From assembly GCA_036495525.1 (NCBI GenBank), contig DASXMR010000023.1, forward strand, positions 62,001-126,000: a stretch of DNA of 64,000 nt, given 5' to 3'. Under the pieces are notes generated by a model. The model ran no database searches. It was given only the letters and a program-made list of their open reading frames with translations, and had not been told where the DNA came from. This stretch comes from DASXMR01 sp036495525 (GTDB lineage Bacteria; Actinomycetota; Actinomycetes; Streptosporangiales; Streptosporangiaceae). The translations under genes were made by a program, and so were the position numbers. Positions 48,660-61,908 of this stretch are shown here, piece by piece. Position 1 is the stretch's first letter, and every line of letters begins with the position of its first letter.

Positions 48660-49993
48660 CCGGCTCCGGAGCGGCCAGCGGCACAGCGAAAGGCAGCACG
48701 GGGTGGCTGATCAGGGCAGCGCGGCTGGCGGGCGCTGAGCTGGCCGACATCGTGATCACCGACGGGCTGATCACCGAGACGGCCCCGCCCGGCCGCGCCG
48801 TGGCGGCCGGCCGCCAGGTGCTCGACGCGGACCAGCTGATCGCCCTGCCCGGCCTGGTCGACCTGCATACGCACCTGCGTGAGCCGGGCCGTGAGGACGC
48901 GGAGACGATCGAGAGCGGCACGGCGGCCGCGGCGCTCGGCGGCTACACCGCGGTGCACGCGATGGCCAACACCGAGCCGGCCGCTGACACCGCCGGCGTG
49001 GTCGAGCAGATCTGGCGGCTCGGCCGCCAGGCCGGGCGCTGCGACGTGCAGCCGGTCGGCGCCGTCACCGCTGGCCTGGCCGGCCGCCAGCTGGCCGAGC
49101 TTGGCGCGATGGCCGACAGCGCGGCCAGGGTGCGGGTCTTCTCCGACGACGGCAGGTGCGTCTCGGACGCTGCGCTGATGCGGCGCGCGCTTGAGTACGT
49201 CAAGGCCTTCGGCGGGGTGATCGCGCAGCACGCGCAGGAGCCGCGGCTGACCGAGGGCGCGCAGGTCAACGAAGGTGAGATCTCCGGCAGGCTGGGGCTG
49301 GCCGGGTGGCCGGCGGTGGCCGAGGAGGCGGTGATCGCCAGGGACTGCCTGCTCGCCGCGCAGGTGGACTCAGCGCTGCACGTCTGCCACGTGTCCACGG
49401 CCGGCTCGGTGGAGATCATCCGCTGGGCGAAGTCGAAGGGCTGGCGGGTGACGGCCGAGGTGACGCCCCACCACCTGCTGCTGACCGAGGAGCTGGCGGC
49501 CGGCTACGACCCGGTTTACAAGGTCAACCCGCCGCTGCGCACCGCTGCCGACGTCGCCGCGCTACGCGCGGGGCTGGCCGACGGCACCATCGACTGCGTG
49601 GCAACCGACCACGCGCCGCACCCGGTCGAGGACAAGGAGACCGAGTGGGCGGCCGCGGCCTTCGGGATGACCGGGCTGGAAACCGCGCTGCGCGTGGTGC
49701 ACGCGGCGATGGTGGAGACCGGTCTGCTCGACTGGGCCGGGGTCGCCGAACGGATGTCCGCCCGCCCGGCCGTCATCGGGCGGCTGGCCGCCGGGCACGG
49801 CAGCCAGCTCACCCCCGGCTCGCCCGCCAGCCTGGTGCTCTACGACCCGGCGGCGCGCGACCAGGTCGACCCGGCAGCGCACGCCTCGCGCAGCCGCAAC
49901 TCGCCGTTCGCCGGCATGGTGCTGCCCGGCCGGGTGACCGCCACCTTCCTGCGCGGCAATGCCACCGTCCTCGACGGGAAGCTGGCCAGGTGA
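48656..49993 (+). CDS. pyrC: Dihydroorotase
   Basis: PyrC closes carbamoyl-aspartate to dihydroorotate. The 445 residues show the metal motif DLHTHLREPG (His71, His73), MANTEPAADT, the HAQEP and HVCHVSTAGSVE histidines, and TDHAPHPVEDK, as in class I amidohydrolase DHOases. GTG 48656 overlaps the pyrB stop by 4 nt and the stop overlaps carA by 4 nt. The extra membrane-protein gene that sits between pyrC and carA in M. tuberculosis (Rv1382) is absent. The frame is open upstream to 48332 but only inside pyrB. Confidence 0.95.
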   Translation: MTGSGAASGTAKGSTGWLIRAARLAGAELADIVITDGLITETAPPGRAVAAGRQVLDADQLIALPGLVDLHTHLREPGREDAETIESGTAAAALGGYTAVHAMANTEPAADTAGVVEQIWRLGRQAGRCDVQPVGAVTAGLAGRQLAELGAMADSAARVRVFSDDGRCVSDAALMRRALEYVKAFGGVIAQHAQEPRLTEGAQVNEGEISGRLGLAGWPAVAEEAVIARDCLLAAQVDSALHVCHVSTAGSVEIIRWAKSKGWRVTAEVTPHHLLLTEELAAGYDPVYKVNPPLRTAADVAALRAGLADGTIDCVATDHAPHPVEDKETEWAAAAFGMTGLETALRVVHAAMVETGLLDWAGVAERMSARPAVIGRLAAGHGSQLTPGSPASLVLYDPAARDQVDPAAHASRSRNSPFAGMVLPGRVTATFLRGNATVLDGKLAR

Positions 49994-51166
49994 CCGGCGC
50001 CGGGGCGGTCAGGCAGCCGGCCCTGCTGGTGCTGGAGGACGGCCGCGCGTTCCGCGGTGCCGGGTTCGGCGCGGCTGGCGAGACGTTCGGCGAGATGGTC
50101 TTCAACACCGGGATGACCGGTTACCAGGAGACCCTGACCGACCCGTCGTACTGCGGGCAGATCGTGGCGATGACCGCACCGCACATCGGCAACACCGGCG
50201 TCAACGACGAGGACCGCGAGTCCGGCCGGATCTGGGTCAGCGGCTACGTGGTGCGCGACCCGGCCAGGATCACTTCCAGCTGGCGGGCCGTGCGCGGCCT
50301 CGAGGACGAGCTGCGCGACCAGCAGGTCACCGGGATCGCCATCACCGGGACCAGGGCGCTGACCATGCACCTGCGTGCGCGGGGCGCCATGCGGGCCGGG
50401 ATCAGCACGACCGAGCCGGACCCGGCCGCGCTGCTCGAGCGGGTCAGGTCAAGCCCGCAGATGGCCGGCGCCGACCTCGCCAGGGTGGTGTCCACGGCCG
50501 CCCCCTACACCGTCTCGCCCCCGGCCGGCACCCAGGTCAGGTACCAGGTCACCGCCGTGGATCTCGGCATCAAGGCCGCCACGCCGCTGGCCATGGCCGC
50601 GCTCGGCTGCCGGGTGCTTGTGCTGCCGGCCACCGCCACCGCCGGGCAGATCCTGGCGACCAGCCCGGACGGAGTGTTCTTCGCCAACGGGCCAGGTGAC
50701 CCGGCCGCGGCGGGCTACGCCGTGGAGGCGATGCGCGGGGTGCTGGCCGCCGCCGTGCCGGTCTTCGGCATCTGCCTGGGCAGCCAGGTCCTCGGCCGGG
50801 CGCTCGGGCTTGACACCTACAAGCTGCGCTTCGGCCATCGCGGGGTCAACCAGCCAGTCCTTGACCTGCGCACCGGCCGGGTGCAGATCACCAGCCACAA
50901 TCACGGCTTCGCCGTCGCCGTGCCAGCCGCCGCGCAGCCGGGCGAGACCGGTAAGGCCCGGCCGTTCGACACCCCGTACGGGCCAGCCGTGGTGAGCCAC
51001 GTGAACCTGAACGACCGCGTTATCGAAGGTCTTCGGTTGCTTGCCGCGCCAGGGTTCAGCGTGCAGTACCACCCTGAGGCGGCGCCCGGGCCGCACGACG
51101 CTTCCGGGCTGTTCGCGGAGTTCTGCCAGCTGATGGAGCAGGCCAGCAGCAACGGGGGGAGGCGGC

Positions 51167-51183
<17 letters not shown>
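49990..51183 (+). CDS. carA: Carbamoyl-phosphate synthase small subunit
   Basis: CarA hydrolyses glutamine and passes ammonia to CarB. The 397 residues have an N-terminal CPSase_sm domain (LLVLEDGRAFRGAGFGAAGETFGEMVFNTGMTGYQETLTDPSY) and a class I glutaminase with nucleophile FGICLGSQ (Cys262), and the His361/Glu363 pair in QYHPEAAPGPHD. The oxyanion neighbour reads Ser instead of the usual His in GICLGHQ. GTG 49990 overlaps pyrC, and the 3' end overlaps carB by 17 nt. Confidence 0.95.
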
Positions 51184-54471
<3,288 letters not shown>

Positions 54472-54475
<4 letters not shown>

Positions 54476-55548
54476 CGCCGGCTGACGCCGAGCCCGAGTC
54501 CGGCCCGCTGCAGGTGCGCGGCACGGTGCTGACCGTCCGCCGGGTCGACGCGTACTACGGCATGACGATCGTCGCGCCGCCGGTCGCGGCGCGGTTCAAG
54601 CCCGGCCAGTTCGTCGCCATCGCCGTCGGCGGCCAGGACACCTCGATGCTGCTGCGCCGTGCGTTCTCCATCGCTGATGTCCGGCCCGACCACGGCGGCA
54701 CGGTGGAGTTCATCTTCGCCGTCACCGGGGCCGGGACCCGCTGGCTGGCAGAGCGGCGGGCGCGGGACGTGCTGGATGTCACCGGCCCGCTTGGCCGGCC
54801 ATTCCCGGTTCCCAGGGAGCCGGTGAGCTGCCTGCTGGTCGGCGGCGGCTATGGCAGCGCGCCGCTGTTCCCGCTGGCCGCGCGGCTGCGCGAGCGAGGC
54901 TGCCCCGTGGACTTCCTGCTCGGCGCCGCGAGCGGTGACCGGGTCTTCGGCGCGCTCACCGCGCGCCGGACCGGCCGGTCGGCGACGATCACCACCGAGG
55001 ATGGCTCGCTCGGCGCCCGCGGCGTGGTGACCGACATGCTCGGCCAGGTCATCCACGACGCCAGGACCGACGTGATCTACGCCTGCGGGCCGATGCCGAT
55101 GCTGCGGCAGGTGACGCTGCTGGCCGGCCGGTACGACATCCCGGTGCAGGCCGCCGTTGAGGAGTCGATGGCCTGCGGCATCGGCGTGTGCATGACCTGC
55201 GTGCTGCCGGTGATCGGCACCGACGGGATCACCCGGATGGTGCGATCCTGCGTCGACGGGCCGGTCTTCCGCGGCGAGCAGGTCCGCTGGGACGACGTCG
55301 GCACCATCCCGTTCGACGCGCTCGGCGCGCCCGGCTGGGAGCCTAGGTCCCGCCTGGCTCAGCAGGCGGGTCCCGCCGGCGCCGCGCCGCTGGCCGGCCT
55401 CGCCGGCGCGCGGGGCGAGGCAGGCGCCGGGCCTGACCTCGTCGCCGGCGGGACAGTGCCGGCCGGGCAGGCCGCCGAGCCTGGCCGGCCCGGCCAGCCA
55501 GGTCAGCCGGAGCCGGCGCACCGGAGCGGCAGGCGGGCGCATGGCTGA
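54472..55548 (+). CDS. pyrK: Dihydroorotate dehydrogenase electron-transfer subunit
   Basis: PyrK carries FAD and a [2Fe-2S] cluster and passes electrons from dihydroorotate to NAD+. The 358 residues contain the FAD strand LRRAFSIAD, GTRWLAERRARDVLDVTGPLG, VGGGYGSAPLFPLA and the cluster motif CGIGVCMTC plus a later Cys (C235, C240, C243, C260). The C-terminal 75 residues are an Ala/Gly/Pro-rich extension absent from typical 260-290-residue PyrK. ATG 54472 overlaps carB (ATGA), and the 3' end overlaps pyrD by 8 nt. Confidence 0.93.
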
Positions 55549-56503
55549 CCTGCGGACCAGGCTCGGGCACGTGGAGCTGCCCAACCCGGTGCTGACCGCG
55601 TCAGGGTGCGCAGGCGCCGGGCGCGAGCTCGCCCAGTTCTTCGACATCTCGAAAATCGGCGCGATCGTGACCAAGTCGGTGATGCTGGCACCGCGCGCCG
55701 GACGGCCGACCCAGCGGATGGCCGAGACTCCCAGCGGCATGCTGAACTCGATCGGGCTGCAGGGTCCGGGGATCGATGCGTTCCTGCAGCGCGACCTGCC
55801 GTGGCTGCTGTCGCGCGGCGCGCGGGCCGTGGTCTCGATCGCCGGCGGCACGGTGGCGGAATTCGGCGAGCTGGCCGGGCGGCTATCGGACGCGGCCGGC
55901 GTGACCGCCATCGAGGTGAACATCTCCTGCCCGAATGTCGAGCACCGGGGCCAGGTGTTCGCCTGCGACGCGGCGGCCGCGGCCGCCGTGATCGGGGCGG
56001 TCAGGGGCCGGGCGAAGTATGACATCCCGGTGTTCGCGAAGCTGTCCCCGGACGTCACCGACATCGCGACGATCGCGCGTTCCTGCGTGGATGCGGGCGC
56101 GGACGGGCTGTCGATGATCAACACCACGCTCGGCATGGCGATCGACCCGGACACGATGCGGCCGGTACTGGCCGGGCAGACGGGCGGGCTGTCCGGGCCG
56201 GCCATCCGGCCGCTCGCGGTGCGCTGCGTCTGGCAGGTGCGGGAGGCGCTGCCGGACGTGCCGATCATCGGCATGGGCGGGGTGCGAAGCGGCCTCGACG
56301 CGCTGGAGATGATCCTGGCCGGCGCGTCGATGGTCGCCGTCGGCACGGCGATCTTCCATGACCCCTCGGCCTGCATCCGCATCCTGCGCGAGCTCGACGA
56401 GGAACTGACCAGCCGCGGGGTGGAGCGGCTGGCCGACGTCGTCGGCCTCGCGCACGAGCCGCGCGGCGCGCCGCGGCGCCGGCTGGCCGGAAACGTCGGA
56501 TAG
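55541..56503 (+). CDS. pyrD: Dihydroorotate dehydrogenase catalytic subunit, class 1B
   Basis: This TIM-barrel FMN enzyme oxidises dihydroorotate to orotate. The 320 residues contain TKSVMLAPRAGRP, NSIGLQGPG, the active-site cysteine in VNISCPN (C130), which marks class 1 rather than membrane-bound class 2 (serine), VFAKLSPDVTDI and IGMGGVRSGLDALEMILAGAS. Together with PyrK it makes the NAD-linked 1B type. Mycobacteria use the class 2 enzyme elsewhere, so the choice here is lineage-informative. ATG 55541 overlaps pyrK. Confidence 0.95.
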   Translation: MADLRTRLGHVELPNPVLTASGCAGAGRELAQFFDISKIGAIVTKSVMLAPRAGRPTQRMAETPSGMLNSIGLQGPGIDAFLQRDLPWLLSRGARAVVSIAGGTVAEFGELAGRLSDAAGVTAIEVNISCPNVEHRGQVFACDAAAAAAVIGAVRGRAKYDIPVFAKLSPDVTDIATIARSCVDAGADGLSMINTTLGMAIDPDTMRPVLAGQTGGLSGPAIRPLAVRCVWQVREALPDVPIIGMGGVRSGLDALEMILAGASMVAVGTAIFHDPSACIRILRELDEELTSRGVERLADVVGLAHEPRGAPRRRLAGNVG

Positions 56504-56547
56504 CTCATCGCGCGGCAGCCTGCTGGCTGCCTGCCCAGGGAGGAACA

Positions 56548-57255
56548 GTGCAGGACCTGGCGCCGGTCGCCGTCGCGCTAGACGCGCCCGACCTGGAGAC
56601 CGCGGCACGCTGGGCGGCCCAGGTCACCCCCTACGTGAGCACGGTCAAGGTCGGCCTCGAGCTATACCTGCGTTACGGGCCAGACGCGGTCGCATCGGTA
56701 CGCGGCGCCAGCGGGGTGGACATATTCCTTGACCTCAAGCTGCACGACATTCCCGCGACGGTAGCCGCGGCTGCCCGCGCGGTCGCCCGGCTGCGGCCGC
56801 AGCTGCTGACCGTGCACGCGGCCGCCGGGCCGGCCGCCATCGAGGCCGCGGCGCTCGCCGCCCCGGCCGCCAAGGTCGTCGCGGTGACGGTGCTCACCTC
56901 GCTGTCGGATGCCGACCTCGACCGGATCGGCCTGGCCGGCCCGGCCAGCGATGCGGTGCTGCGACTCGCAGACCTGGCGGTCGCGGCTGGCGCGCGCGGG
57001 CTTGTCTGCTCGCCGCGTGAGGTGGCAGCGGTACGCGCCGCGGTCGGGCCGCAGATCACCCTGATCACCCCCGGCGTCCGTCCGGCCGGCTCGGACGCGC
57101 ACGATCAGGCCAGGACCGCCACCCCGGAGGATGCGCTGCTGGCCGGCGCTGACTTGCTGGTGGTCGGCCGGCCGGTCACCGGCGCCGCTGATCCGGGGGC
57201 CGCCGCCGCGGCGCTCGCCGCCTCGCTGCGGCGGCTCCGCCCCGCGCCGCGCTAG
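56548..57255 (+). CDS. pyrF: Orotidine 5'-phosphate decarboxylase, class 1
   Basis: PyrF produces UMP. The 235 residues contain VALDAPDLETAARWA, KVGLELYLRYG, the catalytic DLKLHDIPATV (Lys64), LLTVHAAAG and the C-terminal phosphate-binding ITPGVRP and LLVVGRPVTGA. This is the class 1 (E. coli-like) form. GTG 56548 follows GGAGG, 4 nt upstream. pyrE is not in the cluster. It is the last gene of the pyr operon and is followed by a hairpin. Confidence 0.94.
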   Translation: MQDLAPVAVALDAPDLETAARWAAQVTPYVSTVKVGLELYLRYGPDAVASVRGASGVDIFLDLKLHDIPATVAAAARAVARLRPQLLTVHAAAGPAAIEAAALAAPAAKVVAVTVLTSLSDADLDRIGLAGPASDAVLRLADLAVAAGARGLVCSPREVAAVRAAVGPQITLITPGVRPAGSDAHDQARTATPEDALLAGADLLVVGRPVTGAADPGAAAAALAASLRRLRPAPR

Positions 57256-57635
57256 GCCATCCGGCGCGAGCGCGCGAGTGCGCGAGGCGCGGGCACCGAG
57301 GCGCCTGACACCCAAGCGCGCGGGCACCCGGGCACCCGGACAGATGGGCGCGCGCCTGAGCGCGGGCGCCTGAACAGCATGGGAAACGTGCTGTCGCTAC
57401 TGCAGCAGCACGGTTCCCGCGCTGTGGCTGAGCACTGGCGGGCCAGGAATCGCCGCTGCGGGGGGTAGCCGCAGATGGCGCATTTGGCTACGCTGAGTGC
57501 TTATTCAAGCTCAGCAGGTAATTCTGGGCAATTTGTGACGGCACAAACGGGGGTTCACGTTGCCGTGGCCAGCCGAACTCGCTAGTTTCCCCTCGCGGAG
57601 CGACTTTTTCGATACGAAACCCGAGGTGACCACGC
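57256..57635. other. 380-nt region between pyrF and mihF
   Basis: The first part (about 57265-57370) is a low-complexity tract of GCGCG, GCACCCGGGCACCCGG and related words. A hairpin lies at 57381-57418. The rest, less GC-rich, should hold the mihF promoter; CCCGAGGTGACC near 57618-57630 is the ribosome-binding region. Confidence 0.5.
57381..57418 (+). terminator. Hairpin ending the pyr operon
   Basis: GGGAAACGTGCTG pairs with CAGCACGGTTCCC with one mismatch across a 12-nt loop, 125 nt after the pyrF stop. Confidence 0.6.
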
Positions 57636-57956
57636 GTGGCTCTTCCTCCACTTACCCCCGATCAGCGGGCGGCGGCGCTTGAGAAGGCCGCCAAGGCCCG
57701 CAAAGACCGTGCGGAGGTCAAGAACCGAATGAAGAAAGGTTCGACGACCCTGCCCGAGGTCCTCAAGGAGGGCCAGACCGATGACGTCGTCGGCAAGATG
57801 AAGGTGTCGGCTCTGCTGGAGTCCGTGCCGGGCGTCGGCAAGGTCCGGGCCAAGCAGATCATGGAGCGCCTCGGCATCGCCGAGTCCCGTCGGGTCCGCG
57901 GCCTGGGCGCCAACCAGCGCACCGCGCTGGAGAACGAGTTCCGAGGCGATATCTGA
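57636..57956 (+). CDS. mihF: Integration host factor, actinobacterial type (mIHF)
   Basis: This 106-residue nucleoid protein is unrelated to E. coli IHF and bends DNA through an S13-like helix-two-turn-helix. Conserved features are LTPDQRAAALEKAAKARKDRAEVKNRMKKG, DDVVGKMKVSALLESVPGVGKVRAKQIMERLGIAESRRVRGLGANQRTAL. It is essential in mycobacteria and affects development in Streptomyces. GTG 57636 lies after CCCGAGGTGACC. The stop overlaps an open frame that probably starts gmk. Confidence 0.95.
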   Translation: MALPPLTPDQRAAALEKAAKARKDRAEVKNRMKKGSTTLPEVLKEGQTDDVVGKMKVSALLESVPGVGKVRAKQIMERLGIAESRRVRGLGANQRTALENEFRGDI

Positions 57957-58606
57957 CCGGCCAGGCAGAATCCAGGCCCGGGGGCGGCGCGCCAGGTCCT
58001 GCGGTTAGCCCGCTTGCTGGTGGCTGCGCGGCCAGCCCCGCTCCCGAGCCTGGACGTCTGCTGGTGCTCTCCGGGCCTTCTGGCGTAGGCAAGAGCACGG
58101 TCGTCCGCAGCCTGCGGCGGGCGAGCCCGCAGATCTGGCTATCGGTCTCCGTGACCACGCGAAAGCCGCGGCCGGGGGAGACCGACGGGGTCGAATACCG
58201 TTTTGTCACCGATCAGCAATTTGACGCGATGGTCGCCGGGGATCAGCTGCTGGAATGGGCGCAATTCGCCGGCCACAAGTACGGCACCCCGCGCCGGCCG
58301 CTTGAGCAGCGGCTCAGCGAGGGGGTGCCGGCGCTGCTGGAGATCGACGTGGCCGGCGCCCGGCAGGTGCGCACCGCGCTGCCCGGCGCGCTCCTGGTCT
58401 TCCTCGAGCCGCCGTCCTGGGCCGAGCTGGTGCGCCGGCTGACCGGCAGGCGGACCGAGCCCCCCGAGGTCATCAGCGCCCGGCTGGCGGCCGCCGGCGC
58501 CGAACTGGAAGCCGGCGCCGAGTTCGACATCACCCTCACCAATACTTCGGTCCAGGACGTCTGCACCCAGCTGGTAGCCTTGTTGACGGCCCAGCCAGCC
58601 AAGTGA
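57953..58606 (+). CDS. gmk: Guanylate kinase
   Basis: Gmk phosphorylates GMP to GDP. The core has the P-loop VLSGPSGVGKSTVV, SVTTRKPRPGETDGVEYRFV, LLEWAQFAGHKYGTPR, LLEIDVAGARQVR and VFLEPPSWAELVRRLTGR. The first canonical start in frame is GTG 58064, which would cut into the first beta strand (LLVLSGPSG). The frame is open upstream to CTG 57953, which overlaps the mihF stop (CTGA) exactly like the GTGA/ATGA couplings of the pyr genes, so I extend to that CTG. The upstream residues are low-complexity, as in other actinobacterial Gmk. The enzyme call is firm; the start is not. Confidence 0.85.
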   Translation: MTGQAESRPGGGAPGPAVSPLAGGCAASPAPEPGRLLVLSGPSGVGKSTVVRSLRRASPQIWLSVSVTTRKPRPGETDGVEYRFVTDQQFDAMVAGDQLLEWAQFAGHKYGTPRRPLEQRLSEGVPALLEIDVAGARQVRTALPGALLVFLEPPSWAELVRRLTGRRTEPPEVISARLAAAGAELEAGAEFDITLTNTSVQDVCTQLVALLTAQPAK

Positions 58607-58634
58607 ACGCGCTGGGAGACGGGAAGGCACTTTA

Positions 58635-58907
58635 GTGGCAGGGACTCCGGCCCCGGAGGGCATCATCAGCCCGCCAATCGACGATCTGCTTGAGGTCGTG
58701 GACAGCAAGTACGGCCTGGTCATCATGGCGTCCAAGCGCGCCCGCCAGATCAACGCCTACTACGCGCAGCTCGGCGAGGGCCTGCTGGAGTACGTCGGCC
58801 CGCTGGTGGAGACGCGGGTGCAGGAGAAGCCGCTGTCGATCGCGCTGCGCGAGATCAGCGAGCGGCTGCTGAACGCCGAGGCGGCCGACCCGGCGCCGTC
58901 CGCCTAG
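58635..58907 (+). CDS. rpoZ: RNA polymerase omega subunit
   Basis: Omega stabilises the beta' subunit and can mediate ppGpp effects in some bacteria. The 90 residues contain GIISPPIDDLLEVVDSKYGLVIMASKRARQINAYYAQLGEGL and the C-terminal EKPLSIALREISERLL, the actinobacterial omega pattern with the MAR-like ASKRARQIN segment. GTG 58635 lies 28 nt after gmk. The gene order gmk-rpoZ-coaBC-metK-priA is conserved in the phylum. Confidence 0.95.
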   Translation: MAGTPAPEGIISPPIDDLLEVVDSKYGLVIMASKRARQINAYYAQLGEGLLEYVGPLVETRVQEKPLSIALREISERLLNAEAADPAPSA

Positions 58908-58943
58908 TCGGCCTCCTGACGCTGAGCCGGCCGTCGGCCGCCG

Positions 58944-60149
58944 ATGCGGGTCATCCTGGGCGTAGGCGCGGGTATCGCCGCCTACAAGGCCTGTGAGCTG
59001 CTCAGGCTGCTGACCGAGTCAGGTCACCAGGTCAGAGTGGTGCCGACACCCGACGCGCTGCGCTTTGTCGGCGCGGCGACGTGGGCTGCCCTGTCGGGTG
59101 AGCCAGTCACCGCGACCGCCTGGGATGACGTACACGAGGTGCCGCATGTCCGGCTCGGCCAGGGCGCCGACCTCGTTCTCGTCGCGCCGGCGACCGCCGA
59201 CGTGCTGGCGCGCGCCGCGGCCGGCCTGTCCGGCGACCTGCTGACGGCAGTACTGCTGACCGCTCGCTGCCCGGTCGCCTACGCGCCGGCGATGCACACC
59301 GAAATGTGGGAGCACCCGGCCACCAGGGCGAACGTGGCCACCCTGCGCAGCCGCGGCGCGATCGTGATCGACCCGGCATCCGGCCGGCTGACCGGCGCCG
59401 ACACCGGGCCAGGCAGGCTGCCTGAACCAGCCGAGCTGTTCGAGGTCGCGCAGCGGCTGCTCGTGCGCGGCAGCGGTGGCCTGACCGCCGACCTGGCCGG
59501 GCGGCACGTGCTGGTGACGGCCGGCGGCACCAGGGAGGAACTCGACCCGGTCCGCTTCATCGGCAACTGGTCATCGGGAAAGCAGGGTTACGCGCTGGCC
59601 AGCACGGCCGCGGCGCGCGGCGCGACGGTCACGCTGATCTCCGCGAACGTCGACCTCGCCGACCCGGCCGGCGCCCGGATCATCCGGGTGAGGTCAGCGC
59701 TCGAGCTGCGTGACGCCGCGCTGACCGCGGCCGCGCATGCCGAGGCCGTGGTCATGGCGGCCGCTGTGGCCGATTACCGGCCGTCGGTCCGCAGCGAGCG
59801 GAAGCTGAAGAAGGGCGGCGGCCCGCCTGAGCCGGTCGCCCTGACCGAGAACCCCGACATCCTGCGTGAGCTGTCCCGCGACCGGCGCCGGCCTGGCCAG
59901 GTGATCGCCGGATTCGGCGCCGAGACCGGCGACCTGCAGGCGAACGGCGCGGCCAAGCTGGCCGCCAAGGGCTGCGACCTGCTGGTGGTCAACCAGGTCG
60001 GCGCTGGCCTGGCGTTCGGCACCAGCGACAACGAAGCGCTCATCCTCACCGCTGACGGCGCGCAGCAGCTGGTGCCGCGCGGGCCGAAGGAGGCGCTGGC
60101 GGATGTCATCTGGGACCTGATCGCAGCCCGGCTGCCCGCGGCCGGCTGA
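58944..60149 (+). CDS. coaBC: Bifunctional phosphopantothenoylcysteine decarboxylase/synthetase
   Basis: CoaBC carries out two steps of coenzyme A synthesis. Residues 1-185 are the FMN decarboxylase CoaC (VILGVGAGIAAYKACELLRLL, LVAPATADVLARAAAGLSGDLL, APAMHTEMW, GRLTGADTGPGRLPEP). Residues 190-401 are the CTP-dependent synthetase CoaB (LVTAGGTREELDPVRFIGNWSSGKQGYALA, VMAAAVADYRP, KGCDLLVVNQVG). The short N-terminus lacks the extra residues of mycobacterial CoaBC. ATG 58944 is the start. A hairpin follows. Confidence 0.94.
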   Translation: MRVILGVGAGIAAYKACELLRLLTESGHQVRVVPTPDALRFVGAATWAALSGEPVTATAWDDVHEVPHVRLGQGADLVLVAPATADVLARAAAGLSGDLLTAVLLTARCPVAYAPAMHTEMWEHPATRANVATLRSRGAIVIDPASGRLTGADTGPGRLPEPAELFEVAQRLLVRGSGGLTADLAGRHVLVTAGGTREELDPVRFIGNWSSGKQGYALASTAAARGATVTLISANVDLADPAGARIIRVRSALELRDAALTAAAHAEAVVMAAAVADYRPSVRSERKLKKGGGPPEPVALTENPDILRELSRDRRRPGQVIAGFGAETGDLQANGAAKLAAKGCDLLVVNQVGAGLAFGTSDNEALILTADGAQQLVPRGPKEALADVIWDLIAARLPAAG

Positions 60150-60182
60150 CGCGCTGCTATCTGCCCCGGCCCTGACCGCGAT

Positions 60183-60208
60183 CCGGCCGCCCCGGAAGGG
60201 GCAGCCGG
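60183..60208 (+). terminator. Hairpin after coaBC
   Basis: CCGGCCGCCCC, GGAA loop, GGGGCAGCCGG: 11 positions paired with a single C-A mismatch, 34 nt after the coaBC stop and before the metK promoter. Confidence 0.6.
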
Positions 60209-60384
60209 CCGCGAGCAGGAATCGCCGCCGGTCAGCCAGCTGCGGCGCTGGCCGCCGGTGCGCCAGGCCCAAGGCCGGCGTTTTAACCAGAGCGGGTACC
60301 GAATCCGGCGGCGCCGGCCCGGCCTGCCCGGCAGGCTGCCGCGCCGCATGGCCGGGCGACGTGCCGCCGGCCTGGCACCCCGGC

Positions 60385-60390
60385 TACACT
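60385..60390 (+). promoter_or_regulatory. -10 element upstream of metK
   Basis: TACACT lies 37 nt before the metK start and after the coaBC hairpin, so metK has a probable promoter of its own. The -35 is not obvious. I see no SAM-riboswitch motif in the 278-nt gap. Confidence 0.45.
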
Positions 60391-60427
60391 GCGGCGAGGC
60401 TGTCAGCTCGGAAGAAAAGGATGCCCG

Positions 60428-61621
<1,194 letters not shown>

Positions 61622-61908
61622 TCTCGCCGCGGACTGCTCGTCCGCCCGGACGGAACGCTGGCCGATGCTGCCGGCGTGGGCCGCTGGCCGTCGGGCGTGG
61701 GCCGCTGGCCGTTCGGCGAACGGCGGCGCCTGCCCGCGCCTGGCGGGCGCTGGCTGCTGGCCGTGGGCCGTGCCCAGTCTGGCGAACGGCGGCGCCCGCC
61801 TGGGCCTGGCGGGCTCGTGCCAGGCGCGGCTGGCCGCTGCCAGGGCAGCAGGGGGCGCACCGGCTGGCAACGGCCGGGCCTGTCCCGGTGCTCTGGTAGG
61901 ACAGGATC
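61622..61908. repeat. Repeat-rich 287-nt gap between metK and priA
   Basis: GGCGTGGGCCGCTGGCCGT occurs at 61673-61691 and 61694-61712 (21-bp period). GGCGAACGGCGGCGCC occurs at 61715-61730 and 61781-61796 (66-bp period), each followed by a further CTGGCGGG block. No supported gene is visible; minus-strand ORFs across it are the repeat read as Arg/Ala/Pro. Confidence 0.7.

Noticed and set aside
60150..60427. SAM riboswitch before metK
   Set aside because: No SAM-I, SAM-II or SAM-IV core sequence could be recognised; only a hairpin and a -10 are visible.
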